Position numbers and translations under genes: made by a program. From Myxococcales bacterium (GTDB lineage Bacteria; Myxococcota_A; Polyangia; Haliangiales; Haliangiaceae): a stretch of 64,000 nt of DNA. Positions 9,325 through 18,790 of this stretch are shown in pieces; position 1 is the first letter of the stretch, and each line of letters opens with the position of its first letter. The notes under the pieces are model-generated. The model worked only from the letters and a program-made list of their open reading frames with translations, did not search any database and was not told the origin of the DNA. The stretch lies in contig JADJUF010000037.1 in assembly GCA_016717005.1 (NCBI GenBank), forward strand, positions 744,001 through 808,000. The letters run 5' to 3'.

Positions 9325-9915
9325 CTACGCCAGCGCCCGGGCCCAGGTGTCGAGGTCGTCGACCGTGGCCAGGGCGTGGGGTGGCGCGGCGTTGGCGGCG
9401 GCCATGGCGTCCCGCAGCGCGGCGCGGGCTCGCGACAGGCGCTGGCGGATGGCCTGGACCCCGGCGTCGAACACCTCGGCCAGGGCGGCGGCGTCGAGGC
9501 CCTCCCAGTAGTGCAGCTCGAGCAGGGTCTGCTGCTCGACCGTGAGCGAGCGGAGCGCGGCGCACAGGCGGCGGTGATCCTCGTTGCGGGCGAGCTTGCC
9601 ACCGGCGCTGGTCGCGATCTGGGCGATCGACGACAGCTCGGGATCGAACTCGCGCTCGCGCTTGAGCGTGCGCAGGTGCCGGTACAGCTCGTTGCGCGCG
9701 ATCGTGAACAGGTAGGTGCGGAAGCTCGAGCGCCCGGCGAACTGATCGCGGGCCTTGACCATCGCGAAGAACGTCGCCTGGACCATCTCGTCGGGCTCGC
9801 CGCACTTGTTGCCGAAGAACCGGAACAGCGGATCGAAGTAGCGCGCGAACAGATCGCGGCCGGCGGCCTGGTCGCCACCGCGCCAGCGCTCGAGCAGGTC
9901 GCGATCGACGTCCAT
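9325..9915 (-). CDS. RNA polymerase sigma-70 family factor (ECF-like)
   Basis: 196 aa. Region 2 (FRTYLFTIARNELYRHLR, with the preceding FFAMVKARDQF helix) and region 4 (LTVEQQTLLELHYWEGLDAAALAEVF then IRQRLSRARAALR) are both clear, with no sigma-1 or sigma-3 region, as in ECF-type factors. I start at the ATG at 9915 (MDVDRDLLERW) because TACTGT lies 7 nt upstream and GGAAG just before it; an upstream in-frame start would add 17 unlikely residues. No anti-sigma gene is adjacent. Confidence 0.88.
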   Translation of the reverse strand: MDVDRDLLERWRGGDQAAGRDLFARYFDPLFRFFGNKCGEPDEMVQATFFAMVKARDQFAGRSSFRTYLFTIARNELYRHLRTLKREREFDPELSSIAQIATSAGGKLARNEDHRRLCAALRSLTVEQQTLLELHYWEGLDAAALAEVFDAGVQAIRQRLSRARAALRDAMAAANAAPPHALATVDDLDTWARALA

Positions 9916-9922
9916 CGCTTCC

Positions 9923-9928
9923 ACAGTA
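9923..9928 (-). promoter_or_regulatory. -10 element TACTGT of the sigma-factor gene
   Basis: Bottom-strand TACTGT, 7 nt before the ATG at 9915. Confidence 0.5.
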
Positions 9929-9967
9929 TCACCCCGCGAGCATGAGTTCACGATCGGGGGCGCCACC

Positions 9968-11062
<1,095 letters not shown>

Positions 11063-11067
11063 GCCGC

Positions 11068-11073
11068 ATCGTA
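11068..11073 (-). promoter_or_regulatory. -10 element TACGAT of the DUF1028 gene
   Basis: Bottom-strand TACGAT, 5 nt before the ATG at 11062; faces the element at 11094 within one 44-bp divergent promoter. Confidence 0.6.
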
Positions 11074-11093
11074 CACACCGCCCCGGCCTCTGG

Positions 11094-11099
11094 TAGCGT
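11094..11099 (+). promoter_or_regulatory. -10 element TAGCGT of the collagen-like gene
   Basis: TAGCGT ends 7 nt before the ATG at 11107. Confidence 0.6.
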
Positions 11100-11106
11100 C
11101 GGCGCG

Positions 11107-11700
11107 ATGCGCGCGAAGACGATCGTCGCTCTGCTCCTCACGTGCGCCGCGTGCGCCGGCCCCGGTGGCGTCGAGGGCGAGGTCGGCCCCGAGGGCCCCG
11201 AGGGTCCGCCTGGGCAGCCCGGCCAGCCCGGCCAGCAGGGCGTGCCCGGCCCCACCGGCACCACCGGCCAGGACGTGCGCGAGGTCTACGGCACCGGCCA
11301 GCTCGCCGTGACCGCGGGCCTCACCAGCTACACGACGATCCCCGGGCTGTCGCAGCTGGTCAACGTGCCAGCCGACGCCGTGGTCCAGGTCGCGACCAAC
11401 GGCGGCATCCAGTGCACCGGGCTCGGCGCCGCGTACGCCGTCGTCGACGTCGCGATCTTCGTCGACGGCGTCGCGTCGAACCAGGGCGGCGTACGCCGCG
11501 TCGTCGCCGCCAACACCACGACCGTCGGCCAGATGATCGCCAACTGGTCGTTCGCGCGCAGCTACACGCTGACGCCGGGCGACCACTCGATCGAGGTCAA
11601 GGCGATCTCGATCGATCCCAGCGCCGCCACCGCGAACGTCTCGAGCGCGAGCGCGCCGCAGCTCCAGGCGGTGCTGACCGTGACGATCGTCAAGCGCTGA
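11107..11700 (+). CDS. Collagen-like lipoprotein
   Basis: 197 aa. Signal peptide with lipobox (LTCAACAG region, residues 12-18), then about a dozen Gly-X-Y triplets (GPEGPPGQPGQPGQQG, about residues 18-57), then a 140-residue beta-rich head with no Cys cluster. The layout, a short collagen-like stalk plus a globular C-terminal domain, is that of trimeric surface or fibre proteins; a jelly-roll-like head is an inference from its beta pattern. Confidence 0.75.
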   Translation: MRAKTIVALLLTCAACAGPGGVEGEVGPEGPEGPPGQPGQPGQQGVPGPTGTTGQDVREVYGTGQLAVTAGLTSYTTIPGLSQLVNVPADAVVQVATNGGIQCTGLGAAYAVVDVAIFVDGVASNQGGVRRVVAANTTTVGQMIANWSFARSYTLTPGDHSIEVKAISIDPSAATANVSSASAPQLQAVLTVTIVKR

Positions 11701-11886
11701 CGCGGCGCGCAGTCCGCGCCGCTCGGTCCGCGCCGCTCGGTCCGGCCGTGGTTGCGGCCGCGCCGCTGGTGCGCTCGGTCTGCGGGCCGGGCGCGGCCTG
11801 GCCGCGCTGCGCCGCACGGTCAGACGGCGCGCGGCTCACGGCTCCTGGCCACGCGGCTCGTGCTCATGCAGCGCGCGTCCCGCGGC

Positions 11887-13092
11887 TCACTGCGGCCGCG
11901 CGACCCGCGTCCACATCATCAGCAGGTTGCGGATGACCGCGCCGTCGGGCGGCGTGGTCGCGGCCGGCAGCTCGAGCGCGAGCCCGTACGGGGCCAGGCG
12001 CGTGAACGGGTTGGCGCCGTCGGCGGTCTTGATCGGCATCGACGTGTCGGCCGGCCGGAAGCCGAACCCGAGCGCGCGGCTCTGGGCGTCGCGGCCGCGC
12101 AGGTAGTCGATCAGCCGGCGCCCGGCCTTGGCCTGGGCCGGCGTGACCGCGTCGCCGCCGAGCAGCACGATCGGGTGATCGCTCCACAGCGTCACCGGCG
12201 GGTAGTAGATGTGCAGGTTGCCCCAGCGGCCCTGGGCGTTCTCGAGCTGCGAGATCGCCAGGCTCTCGTAGACCACCGCGATGTCGTACTTCGACGGGCC
12301 GAACCGGACCATGTCGGTCATGAACGTGCCGGTCGAGGCCTCGAACATCGGCACGCCGCGCTCGATCTCCTTGACCCAGGTCTGGTACTTCTCGTCGAGC
12401 AGCTCGTCGACGGTGAGGCCGCTGGTCTTGGTGTAGTACTCGAGCGTCATCAGCAACAGCGCCTGCAGGCCCGAGTTGGACTTGTTGGGATCGGTGTGGC
12501 CGAGCTTGACGAAGCCCCAGGCCGGCTTGCCGCCGATCGCCGCCCAGCCCTTGGGCGAGGACACGGCCTTGTGGATCGCCTTCCAGCTCAGGCCGTCGTC
12601 GCCCGACGCGGCCATCAGCACCTTGGCCCGGTCCTCCCACACCGCGAACACCAGCGGCGACAGCAAGAGCTGCTGGGGCCCGGCCTCGCCATCGGCCGGG
12701 AACGGCCGCTTGCCGTACTTGGTCTGCCAGTCGGTGGCGAGCAGGTTGACGATCAGCGAGTCGGCCGGGCTCCACAGCACCGGCTTGGCGCTGCCGTCGA
12801 GGATCGCGGCGGCGGCCTCGAGCGAGCCCTTGCTGACCGGCACGACGTCGACGTCGGGGTTGGCCTGCTCGAACGCCGCGACCGTGGCCTCGACCCAGTC
12901 CTTCTTCTCGCTCGAGTACATGAACTCGATCTTGGTCACCCCGCCCTGCGGCGGCGCGGCGGTGCCGGCGGCCGTGCCGGTGCCGGAGCCAGCGCCGGGC
13001 GGTGACGACGACTTCTTCTTGCCGCTCACGAGCACGACCAGGAGGGCCGCGAACGCGACGAACACGACGACGATGATCCACTTCTGCTTCAC
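11887..13092 (-). CDS. Solute-binding-like protein with N-terminal membrane anchor
   Basis: 401 aa. GTG start overlapping the upstream stop by 4 nt (GTGA). One TM helix (residues 4-22), a Lys/Ser/Pro linker, then a type 2 periplasmic-binding fold: KIEFMYSSEKKDWVEATVAAF, ...ILDGSAKPVLWSPADS, ...LGHTDPNKSNSGLQAL, ...GFRPAD. It is clearly paralogous to the N-terminal half of the VWA protein two genes upstream. No permease or ATPase is nearby, so a role in transport is doubtful; a sensing or scaffold role with the VWA partner is my inference. Confidence 0.8.
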   Translation of the reverse strand: MKQKWIIVVVFVAFAALLVVLVSGKKKSSSPPGAGSGTGTAAGTAAPPQGGVTKIEFMYSSEKKDWVEATVAAFEQANPDVDVVPVSKGSLEAAAAILDGSAKPVLWSPADSLIVNLLATDWQTKYGKRPFPADGEAGPQQLLLSPLVFAVWEDRAKVLMAASGDDGLSWKAIHKAVSSPKGWAAIGGKPAWGFVKLGHTDPNKSNSGLQALLLMTLEYYTKTSGLTVDELLDEKYQTWVKEIERGVPMFEASTGTFMTDMVRFGPSKYDIAVVYESLAISQLENAQGRWGNLHIYYPPVTLWSDHPIVLLGGDAVTPAQAKAGRRLIDYLRGRDAQSRALGFGFRPADTSMPIKTADGANPFTRLAPYGLALELPAATTPPDGAVIRNLLMMWTRVARPQ

Positions 13093-13868
13093 GTTGGAAC
13101 CTCCACGAGGGTCGCGAGGGTGTCCTCGAAGGCCCGCAGCTCGATGTTCATGCGATCGAGCTCACCGCCGACGTCGCCGGTGAGCGCGTCCGAGGCCTGG
13201 TCGTCGAGGGCCTGGAGCTGGATCAGGCTGGTCGGCACGCCGCGCAGCGCCGCGACCAGCCGGGTCAGGTTGGCCAGGATGCGCTGGTGCGCGACCTCGA
13301 TCTCGTCGAGCGCCTTGACCCGGCCCCGGGCGGCCTCGGCGGCGAGCTCGTACTGGCGGCGGGCCGCGGCGTCGGTCGCCGCGGCGACGAGGCCGTCGAG
13401 CTGGGTCACCTCGGCCGCGGCCTCGGCCCGCGCGGCGCCGGCCAGGTAGCGGGCCAGGGCGTCGCCGCGCACGACCAGCGCCGCGGCGTGGCTGATCAGC
13501 TCCTCGGTCGCCGCCAGCGCGCCGGTGACGTTGCGCCGGATGCGGTCGGGCACCGCCGCGGCGATGCGCTCGATCTCGGCGTGCGCGGTCGCCACCGCCT
13601 CGGCGGCCTTGCGCAGCGCGGGGTCGGCGACGGTCTTGGGCGCCGGCAGCGCCGGGCGCTCGGCCCGGCCCGACAGCACGGTGCGCCGGAAGCCCGGGTT
13701 CGAGACGTCGGCGGCGACCAGCGCCACGTACGCGGCGCCGCCGAGCAGGGCGATCGGCCAGCTCGCCAGCGCGACCGCCCCCGCGACCGCGGCGCCGACG
13801 ACGCCGAGGTTGACCGGGCCGATGGCGGCGCGGGCGAGGATGCGGGCGAAGGCGGAGCGGGCGGCCAT
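13089..13868 (-). CDS. Membrane-anchored coiled-coil protein of the VWA/SBP operon
   Basis: 259 aa. A hydrophobic hairpin at about residues 17-53 (two TM segments), then about 190 mostly helical residues with heptad-like Ala/Leu/Glu spacing. Two TM segments plus a coiled-coil domain next to VWA/SBP genes recalls XpaC-type partners of TelA proteins, but I cannot confirm homology. It lies 5 nt after the frameshifted VWA gene and overlaps the next gene by 4 nt, so the three form one operon. Confidence 0.7.
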   Translation of the reverse strand: MAARSAFARILARAAIGPVNLGVVGAAVAGAVALASWPIALLGGAAYVALVAADVSNPGFRRTVLSGRAERPALPAPKTVADPALRKAAEAVATAHAEIERIAAAVPDRIRRNVTGALAATEELISHAAALVVRGDALARYLAGAARAEAAAEVTQLDGLVAAATDAAARRQYELAAEAARGRVKALDEIEVAHQRILANLTRLVAALRGVPTSLIQLQALDDQASDALTGDVGGELDRMNIELRAFEDTLATLVEVPT

Positions 13869-13873
13869 GGCGG

Positions 13874-15581
13874 TCAGAAGAAGGTGCCGATGTCGCGGAA
13901 CACCTGGCGGATGTCGGCCAGGCTACCGCGCGAGAACGTGCCCCGCGACTTCTCGGCCAGCTGACCGAGCACGCCGGCGTTGGCCTCGGCGCCGTAGGCG
14001 ATCGTGAACACGCTGACCGCGCGCTCGCCCTCGACGGTGACCTGTTTGGTGAGCTGGTCGAGGGTCTTGCGCGAGCTCTCGTCGACGCCGTCGGTCATGA
14101 CCACGAGCGCGTGGATCCGGTGCGGGTTCTTGGCCAGCGCCGCGCGCAGGCCGGTGTGGGCGGCGCTGACCGCGTCGTAGAGCGCGGTGCCGCCGGCGGC
14201 GATCGCGCCGTCGAGGCGCTGCTCGAGCATCGCGCGCGACCGGCCCAGCTCGACCGGGCCGACCGGCGGGTAGACCTTGTCGTCGAAGAACACCAGCGTC
14301 ACGTGATCGCGGTCGTCGAGCGTGGCCAGGAACGCGCGCGCGCCGGCCTTGGCCTCGGCCAGCGGCTGGCCCTCCATGCTGCCGGACTTGTCGAACACCA
14401 GCGTCACCTCGCTGGCCTTCTTGTTGGCGCGCCACAGCCCGACCAGGCGCTCGAGCGTGGCGCCGTCGGGCACCTGCAGGAGCGTCTGGGGCTGCGTCGG
14501 ATCGGCGCCGTGCGCGCGATCGATCGGCGCCGCGATCGCCACCGCGGGATCGGCCGGCCGGAACCCCAGCGCCAGCGCGCGGTCCTGGGCCGGGCGCGCC
14601 TTGACGTACGCGAGGAACGCGGTCGCGGCCTCGCGCTCGGGCGCGCCGACCCAGTCGGCGTCGAGGATCGCGTACGGGTGATCCGACCAGAACGTGCCCT
14701 CGACCGGGTAGATCGCGACCAGCGGCGGCGCCGGCGCCGGGTCCTTGCTGTTGGCCTCGATCACCAGGTTCTCGTACAGCACCGCCGCCGACAGGTACGT
14801 CGGGCCGCGCTCGACCATCTTGTCGATGAACAGGCTGGTCGACTTGCCGTAGTGGACGATCGAGTCCTCGACCTCGGCCAGGAACGCGGCGGTGGGCGCG
14901 GCGTCGAGATCGGCCGCCGTCAGCCCCGAGGTCTTTGCCGGTGCCGGCGTAGGTCGCGGCCAGCACCGCGAGCAGGCCCGAGTTCGAGTACTCGGGGTGG
15001 GTGTGGCCCAGCTTGAACGTGCCCCACTCGGGGCGGTCGTACGCGGCCCAGCCGCGCGGGTCCTTGCTGAGCTTGACCAGGTCGGCCCAGCCGATGTCCT
15101 TGTCGGGCCAGCCCAGCGCCTCGGCCATCGGCTTCCACATCGCGATGACGATCGGCGACAGCACGATCGGCTCGCCGGCGGGCGCCAGCGGCCTGGTGTG
15201 GTTGTCGCGCGACAGCCACGCCTGGTTGAGCAGCGCGATGTACGCGCCCGAGGCCGGGCTGTAGACGTGCGGCTTGCTGCTGCCGTCGAGGATCGCCGCC
15301 ATCGCCTCGCCCGAGCCCGACGCGGCGCCGGTGACGTGGATGGGCCCGCCGCTGGCGGTGCGCGGCGCGCTGGCGTTGAACGCGGCGATCTGCTCCTCGA
15401 GCCAGGCCTTCTTCTCGCTGCCGTAGGCGATGCGTAGCTCGACGGTCGGGCCCGCCGGCGGACGCGCGGTGCCGGGCCCGGGGCCGGGACCAGACCGCTC
15501 GTCAGGCGCCTTCTTCTTGCACGCCGCCAGCGCCACCACCACCAGACCGACCAGGACCCACGACAGTGTTCGCTTGTGCAT
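13874..15581 (-). CDS. Solute-binding/VWA fusion lipoprotein, frameshifted
   Basis: Two overlapping frames make one protein of about 568 aa if one base is removed at the TTT run 14934-14936 (top strand). N-terminal part: lipoprotein signal ending VVALAAC, Pro-rich linker, SBP fold (AYGSEKKAWLEEQIAAFNAS...LGHTHPEYSNSGLLAVLAATY). After the corrected base the frame reads GKTSGLTAADLD, matching KTSGLTVDEL of the paralogue at 11887-13092, and continues to a VWA domain with intact MIDAS DKSGS (14378-14392) and MTDGVDES. Start ATG 15581 has GAGG upstream. As sequenced, the protein would end in a nonsense tail; a sequencing error is as likely as a real mutation. Confidence 0.8.
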
Positions 15582-15833
15582 CGTCACCCTCGGCCGTACG
15601 GCTCCATTGCGTCAGCGCGGTGACAACCGCGTGGCCGCAACGAAACTCTTGAGCCGAAGGTACCAGGTCGCGCGGTCGCGGCCGGTCAGCCGGCGATCAC
15701 GCCGGGACGACGCAGATGCCTGATCGACCAACCCCCGGCCGGGGCACGCGGGCCAAGGATGGCCCCGCGCAGCCGGGGTCAGGCGGACAGCGCAGACGCT
15801 GACCGGCGGATTCTGCGGGCACCGCCTGGCAGG
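15582..15833. other. Intergenic region, about 250 bp
   Basis: No gene recognised. The left part should hold the promoter of the VWA operon. The right part may contain the frameshifted 3' end of the lipoprotein gene at 15834-16220 (in-frame to 15779 if one base is corrected). Confidence 0.3.
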
Positions 15834-16220
15834 TCACCCTCGGGCACGACGGCGGCAAGGATCGCGCACTGGCTGGGCGGCTGGCCCTGCGGGCGCGCCG
15901 GGGCCGGTGTAGCCCGCGGCGCACTCGCCACCCATCGAAGTACACATCGGCGAGCACCAGCCCATGGTCTGGCTGCCGACGCCGCCGACGCCGGTACACA
16001 TGTTGCCGGCCGGGCACGTGCCTGGCGTACAGACCTGGCCGAGCGCGTTGACCCCGCCGCCGGCCGCGTCAGGGCCGCCGCCGGCCGCGTCGGGGTTGCC
16101 GCCGGTCGCGTCGCTGGTGCGCGCGTCGATGGCAGGGACGTCGTCACCGCCGCCGCTGCCGCCGCAGGCCGCGAGACCGATCGAGAGCGCGAACACAGAC
16201 ACGATGGAAGCAAAACGCAT
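15834..16220 (-). CDS. Small Cys-rich lipoprotein, C-terminus doubtful
   Basis: 128 aa as read. Lipoprotein signal MRFASIVSVFALSIGLAAC, an Asp/Ala/Gly linker with tandem PDAAGGG units, then a Cys-rich domain (CTPGTCPAGNMCTG, CSPMCTSMGGEC, GYTGPGAP). GAGG lies 6 nt before the ATG. After GYTGPGAP the reading turns into Arg/Pro-rich sequence, while the neighbouring frame reads QGQPPSQCAILAAVVPEG and ends at 15779. That continuation fits this kind of Cys-repeat protein better, so a one-base frameshift near 15885-15900 is likely. Confidence 0.6.
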   Translation of the reverse strand: MRFASIVSVFALSIGLAACGGSGGGDDVPAIDARTSDATGGNPDAAGGGPDAAGGGVNALGQVCTPGTCPAGNMCTGVGGVGSQTMGWCSPMCTSMGGECAAGYTGPGAPAGPAAQPVRDPCRRRARG

Positions 16221-16340
16221 GGGCACCTCTTGGCGGCGGACGATGCAGCATCCGCCACCCGCGCGCGAAGTACCCACGCGGGTACATCCGCTGACAGGCG
16301 CTGGCCCGTCGAGCGAACTGCGCGCGGCACGCGCGCTGCG

Positions 16341-16754
16341 TCAGCGACCGGTGAGATCGACGAGGCGATGATCGCCGTCGTACACGCCGTGGCCGTCCCA
16401 CTGCGCGAGCCCCGGCGACAGCTGCCGCAGCGCGGTCCACAGCGGCGCGACCAGCGCGAGCGTGGCGTCAGGCCCGCGCCCGCCCCAGTCGAGGTCCGCG
16501 ACGACGACCGCGCGGCTGGCGCGCAGCCGCGGCACCACCGCCGCGCCCTGGCCGGTCGACTCGACGACGCCGATGGTGGTGCGCAGGTCGTCCTCGAACA
16601 GGTCGCCGCTGGCCTGGTTGACCTCGACCTGCCCCAGCGACTGATCGCCGTGCAGCAGCTCACCGAGGTCGATCTTGAGCGCCGGATCGATCGCCTGCAG
16701 GGCCTGGTGCAAGGCCTTCGACGTGATCGGCTGCGCCGCGTAGTACCGGACCAT
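16341..16754 (-). CDS. Unknown protein, possibly a 5'-truncated gene
   Basis: 137 aa from the ATG at 16754 (MVRYYAAQPITSKALHQALQ); an in-frame TTG at 16814 would add 20 residues. Coding-like composition (VDLGELLHGDQSLGQVEVNQ is soluble, mixed alpha/beta) but no family recognised and no signal peptide. The frame stays open upstream into a tandem repeat (16794-16951) whose second copy still encodes DEIAHARAG before a stop, so the original N-terminus may have been disrupted by that duplication. Confidence 0.5.
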   Translation of the reverse strand: MVRYYAAQPITSKALHQALQAIDPALKIDLGELLHGDQSLGQVEVNQASGDLFEDDLRTTIGVVESTGQGAAVVPRLRASRAVVVADLDWGGRGPDATLALVAPLWTALRQLSPGLAQWDGHGVYDGDHRLVDLTGR

Positions 16755-16793
16755 GTAGCCCACGAGCGGACGATACACGATCCGCTGGCGGAA

Positions 16794-16951
16794 CAAGGTC
16801 GGCCAGCCAACCAACCCGGCGCGCGCGTGCGCGATCTCGTCGTCGCGGACTCGCCGGGGCCACCGGTCCTGTCAAGGTCGGGCGGCCAGCGAACCCGGCG
16901 CGCGCGTGCGCGATCTCGTCGCTGCGTCCTCGCCGGGTCCACCGGTTTGGT
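16794..16951. repeat. Two-copy tandem repeat, period 79 bp
   Basis: Both copies begin CAAGGTC (16794 and 16873) and share the core CCCGGCGCGCGCGTGCGCGA followed by TCTCGTCG and CGCCGG. It lies between the start of the unknown gene at 16754 and the stop of the hydrolase gene at 16962. On the bottom strand each copy encodes DEIAHARAG, so it duplicates coding sequence. Confidence 0.8.
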
Positions 16952-16961
16952 CAGCGCGCGG

Positions 16962-18122
16962 TCACAGGGCCTCCTCGTAGTTGTGGGCCTTGGGGTAGGT
17001 GTCGTCGACCTGGTCGATGGTCGGGCCGCCGCTGGCGCACTGCAGCGTCGACTCGAGCACCGTGGTCGACGCGAAGTTGATGATGTCCCAGGCCTCGGGC
17101 CCGGGGATGTAGGCTGGGTCGCAGTCGAACAACAGGCCGGCCGCGGCCGCGCCGCACAGCTGGTAGTCGTTGGCGATCTCGAGCAGGTCCTTGCCCGCGG
17201 CGTTCTTGGTCTCGCACAGATCGGAGAACGCGAGGTGGGCGCCGCCGACGATGCTGAGGTAGTGGCGGGGCGTGGCCGAGGTCGACCACGCGGTGTGCGC
17301 CGCCGACGGCTGGACGATGCCGTCCTGGTCGCCGGCCATGAACAGCACGCGCTCGAGCGTCGACGAGGCGGCCGCGGCCTGGTTGCCGGCCATGCTGATC
17401 ACCACGCGCACGCCCGGCAGCGCGGTCGACGACGCGGCCACGCCGGCGCCGGCCGAGTGCCCGGCGACGCCGATCCGGGTGGCGTCGACGTGCCCGGCCA
17501 GGAACGCCAGGTCGTCGGTGGGCGCGCCCAGCGCGGCGATCTCGGCGGCGACGTCGCCGGCCAGGTCGCGGGCGCCGGTCGGCGTGTCGGGGCACAGCAT
17601 CGTCAGGATGTCGCCGAGGATCAGGCCCGGGTGATCGGCGGCGATCACCACGAAGCCGCGGCTGGCCCAGTGCGTGACGATCGGCAGCGACTGGTGGCGG
17701 AACGCGGCGGTGCCGTGGACGAACACCACCGCCGGGTACGGGCCGTGGGCGTCGTCGAGGGGCAGGTCGCGGTAGCAGTCGCAGGTCTGCCACGGGTTGT
17801 CGGCGTCGCTGATGACGTCCTGCTGCATCGGGTTGAGCGCCTGGCGCAGGTCGTAGCGCGCCGGCGTCTGCCCAGCCTCGCTGCCGCGGGTGGCCGGGTA
17901 CCAGACCTCGACCTTGCCGAGCCGACCCAGCGCGACGGTGCGCGCGCCGACCGGCCACGGCCCCCGCTCGGCCGGGTCGTGTGGCTTCGACAGGAGCGTC
18001 GCGCCGGCGCAGCCCGGGATGTCGACGACCGGCGCGGGGCCGCCGTCGTCGCCGCCGCAGGCGACGAGCGGGGCCAGCATGCCGACGACGGTGGCGAGCG
18101 CGATCGGGCGGGCGGTGCGCAT
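16962..18122 (-). CDS. Secreted lipoprotein, alpha/beta hydrolase
   Basis: 386 aa. Signal peptide with lipobox PLVACGG; then YPAVVFVHGTAAF (oxyanion HG), GFVVIAADHPGL and nucleophile elbow GVAGHSAGAGVA, and a late His (GGAHLAFSD) for the triad: a PAF-acetylhydrolase/cutinase-like serine hydrolase. Several Cys pairs fit an extracytoplasmic location. TAGCGT 6 nt upstream fixes the start. Substrate unknown. Confidence 0.87.
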   Translation of the reverse strand: MRTARPIALATVVGMLAPLVACGGDDGGPAPVVDIPGCAGATLLSKPHDPAERGPWPVGARTVALGRLGKVEVWYPATRGSEAGQTPARYDLRQALNPMQQDVISDADNPWQTCDCYRDLPLDDAHGPYPAVVFVHGTAAFRHQSLPIVTHWASRGFVVIAADHPGLILGDILTMLCPDTPTGARDLAGDVAAEIAALGAPTDDLAFLAGHVDATRIGVAGHSAGAGVAASSTALPGVRVVISMAGNQAAAASSTLERVLFMAGDQDGIVQPSAAHTAWSTSATPRHYLSIVGGAHLAFSDLCETKNAAGKDLLEIANDYQLCGAAAAGLLFDCDPAYIPGPEAWDIINFASTTVLESTLQCASGGPTIDQVDDTYPKAHNYEEAL

Positions 18123-18128
18123 GCCCGG

Positions 18129-18134
18129 ACGCTA
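18129..18134 (-). promoter_or_regulatory. -10 element TAGCGT of the secreted hydrolase
   Basis: Bottom-strand TAGCGT, 6 nt before the ATG at 18122. Confidence 0.6.
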
Positions 18135-18229
18135 GCAGCGATGCGCGGCGGTGCGCGCGCGGATCATCGGCCTGGCGGCCGCGGCGAGCGCGACCGTCGC
18201 TGACCGCCCGCTTACTCGGGCTTTCGCGG

Positions 18230-18235
18230 TACCGT
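18230..18235 (+). promoter_or_regulatory. -10 element TACCGT of the HEAGH membrane protein
   Basis: TACCGT, 7 nt before the ATG at 18243; it overlaps the in-frame GTG at 18234, arguing against that start. Confidence 0.6.
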
Positions 18236-18242
18236 GGGGTCG

Positions 18243-18782
18243 ATGATCCGCATCGAGCTGGCGCCGTGGCAGCCGGTCCGCACCGCGGAGCTCGTCGGCG
18301 TCGCGGCGCTGGCGGCCTTGCTCGCGGTGCTGGTGCTCGGCGACGACAGCGGCTGGACGCCGGTGGTCGACGGCGCCAACCTGGCGTTCCACGAGGCCGG
18401 CCACATGGTCTACGGCGTGTTCGGCGCCACCGCGGCGCTGTACGGCGGCGTGCTCGGGCAGCTGACGTTCCCGGTCGCGACCGCGGCGACGTTCTTCCTG
18501 CGCCGGCAGCCCCACGGCGTCGCGGTCGGGGTGATCTGGTTCGGCCAGAACCTGTGGAACATCGCGCGCTACATGGCCGACGCCCGCGCCCAGGAGCTGC
18601 CGCTGGTCGGCGGCGGCGAGCACGACTTCACCAACATCTTCACGCGCTGGCACGTGCTCGGGCGCGACACCACGATCGCCGCGTGGACCCGCGGGCTCGG
18701 CTGGGCGCTGGTGGCCGGGGCGCTGGCGTGGCTGGCGTGGCGCTGGCGCCGCGACGCGCGGGCCGCCGGCGATGGTGTATAG
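18243..18782 (+). CDS. Membrane protein with zinc-protease-like HEAGH motif
   Basis: 179 aa with three to four hydrophobic segments. HEAGH follows the first TM helix (AFHEAGHMVYGVFG), as in M50-type intramembrane zinc proteases. Further conserved-looking parts are WFGQNLWNIARYMADARAQELPLVGGG and HDFTNIFTRW, where an Asp could be the third zinc ligand. It is short for M50 and has no PDZ domain, so catalytic activity is an inference. The next gene begins 8 nt downstream and may be co-transcribed. Confidence 0.75.
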   Translation: MIRIELAPWQPVRTAELVGVAALAALLAVLVLGDDSGWTPVVDGANLAFHEAGHMVYGVFGATAALYGGVLGQLTFPVATAATFFLRRQPHGVAVGVIWFGQNLWNIARYMADARAQELPLVGGGEHDFTNIFTRWHVLGRDTTIAAWTRGLGWALVAGALAWLAWRWRRDARAAGDGV

Positions 18783-18790
18783 AACGCGCG

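Noticed and set aside
14378..14936. Two separate genes, SBP and VWA, instead of one frameshifted gene
   Set aside because: The VWA frame has no start near its beginning, and the paralogue at 11887 shows that the SBP fold continues across the break.
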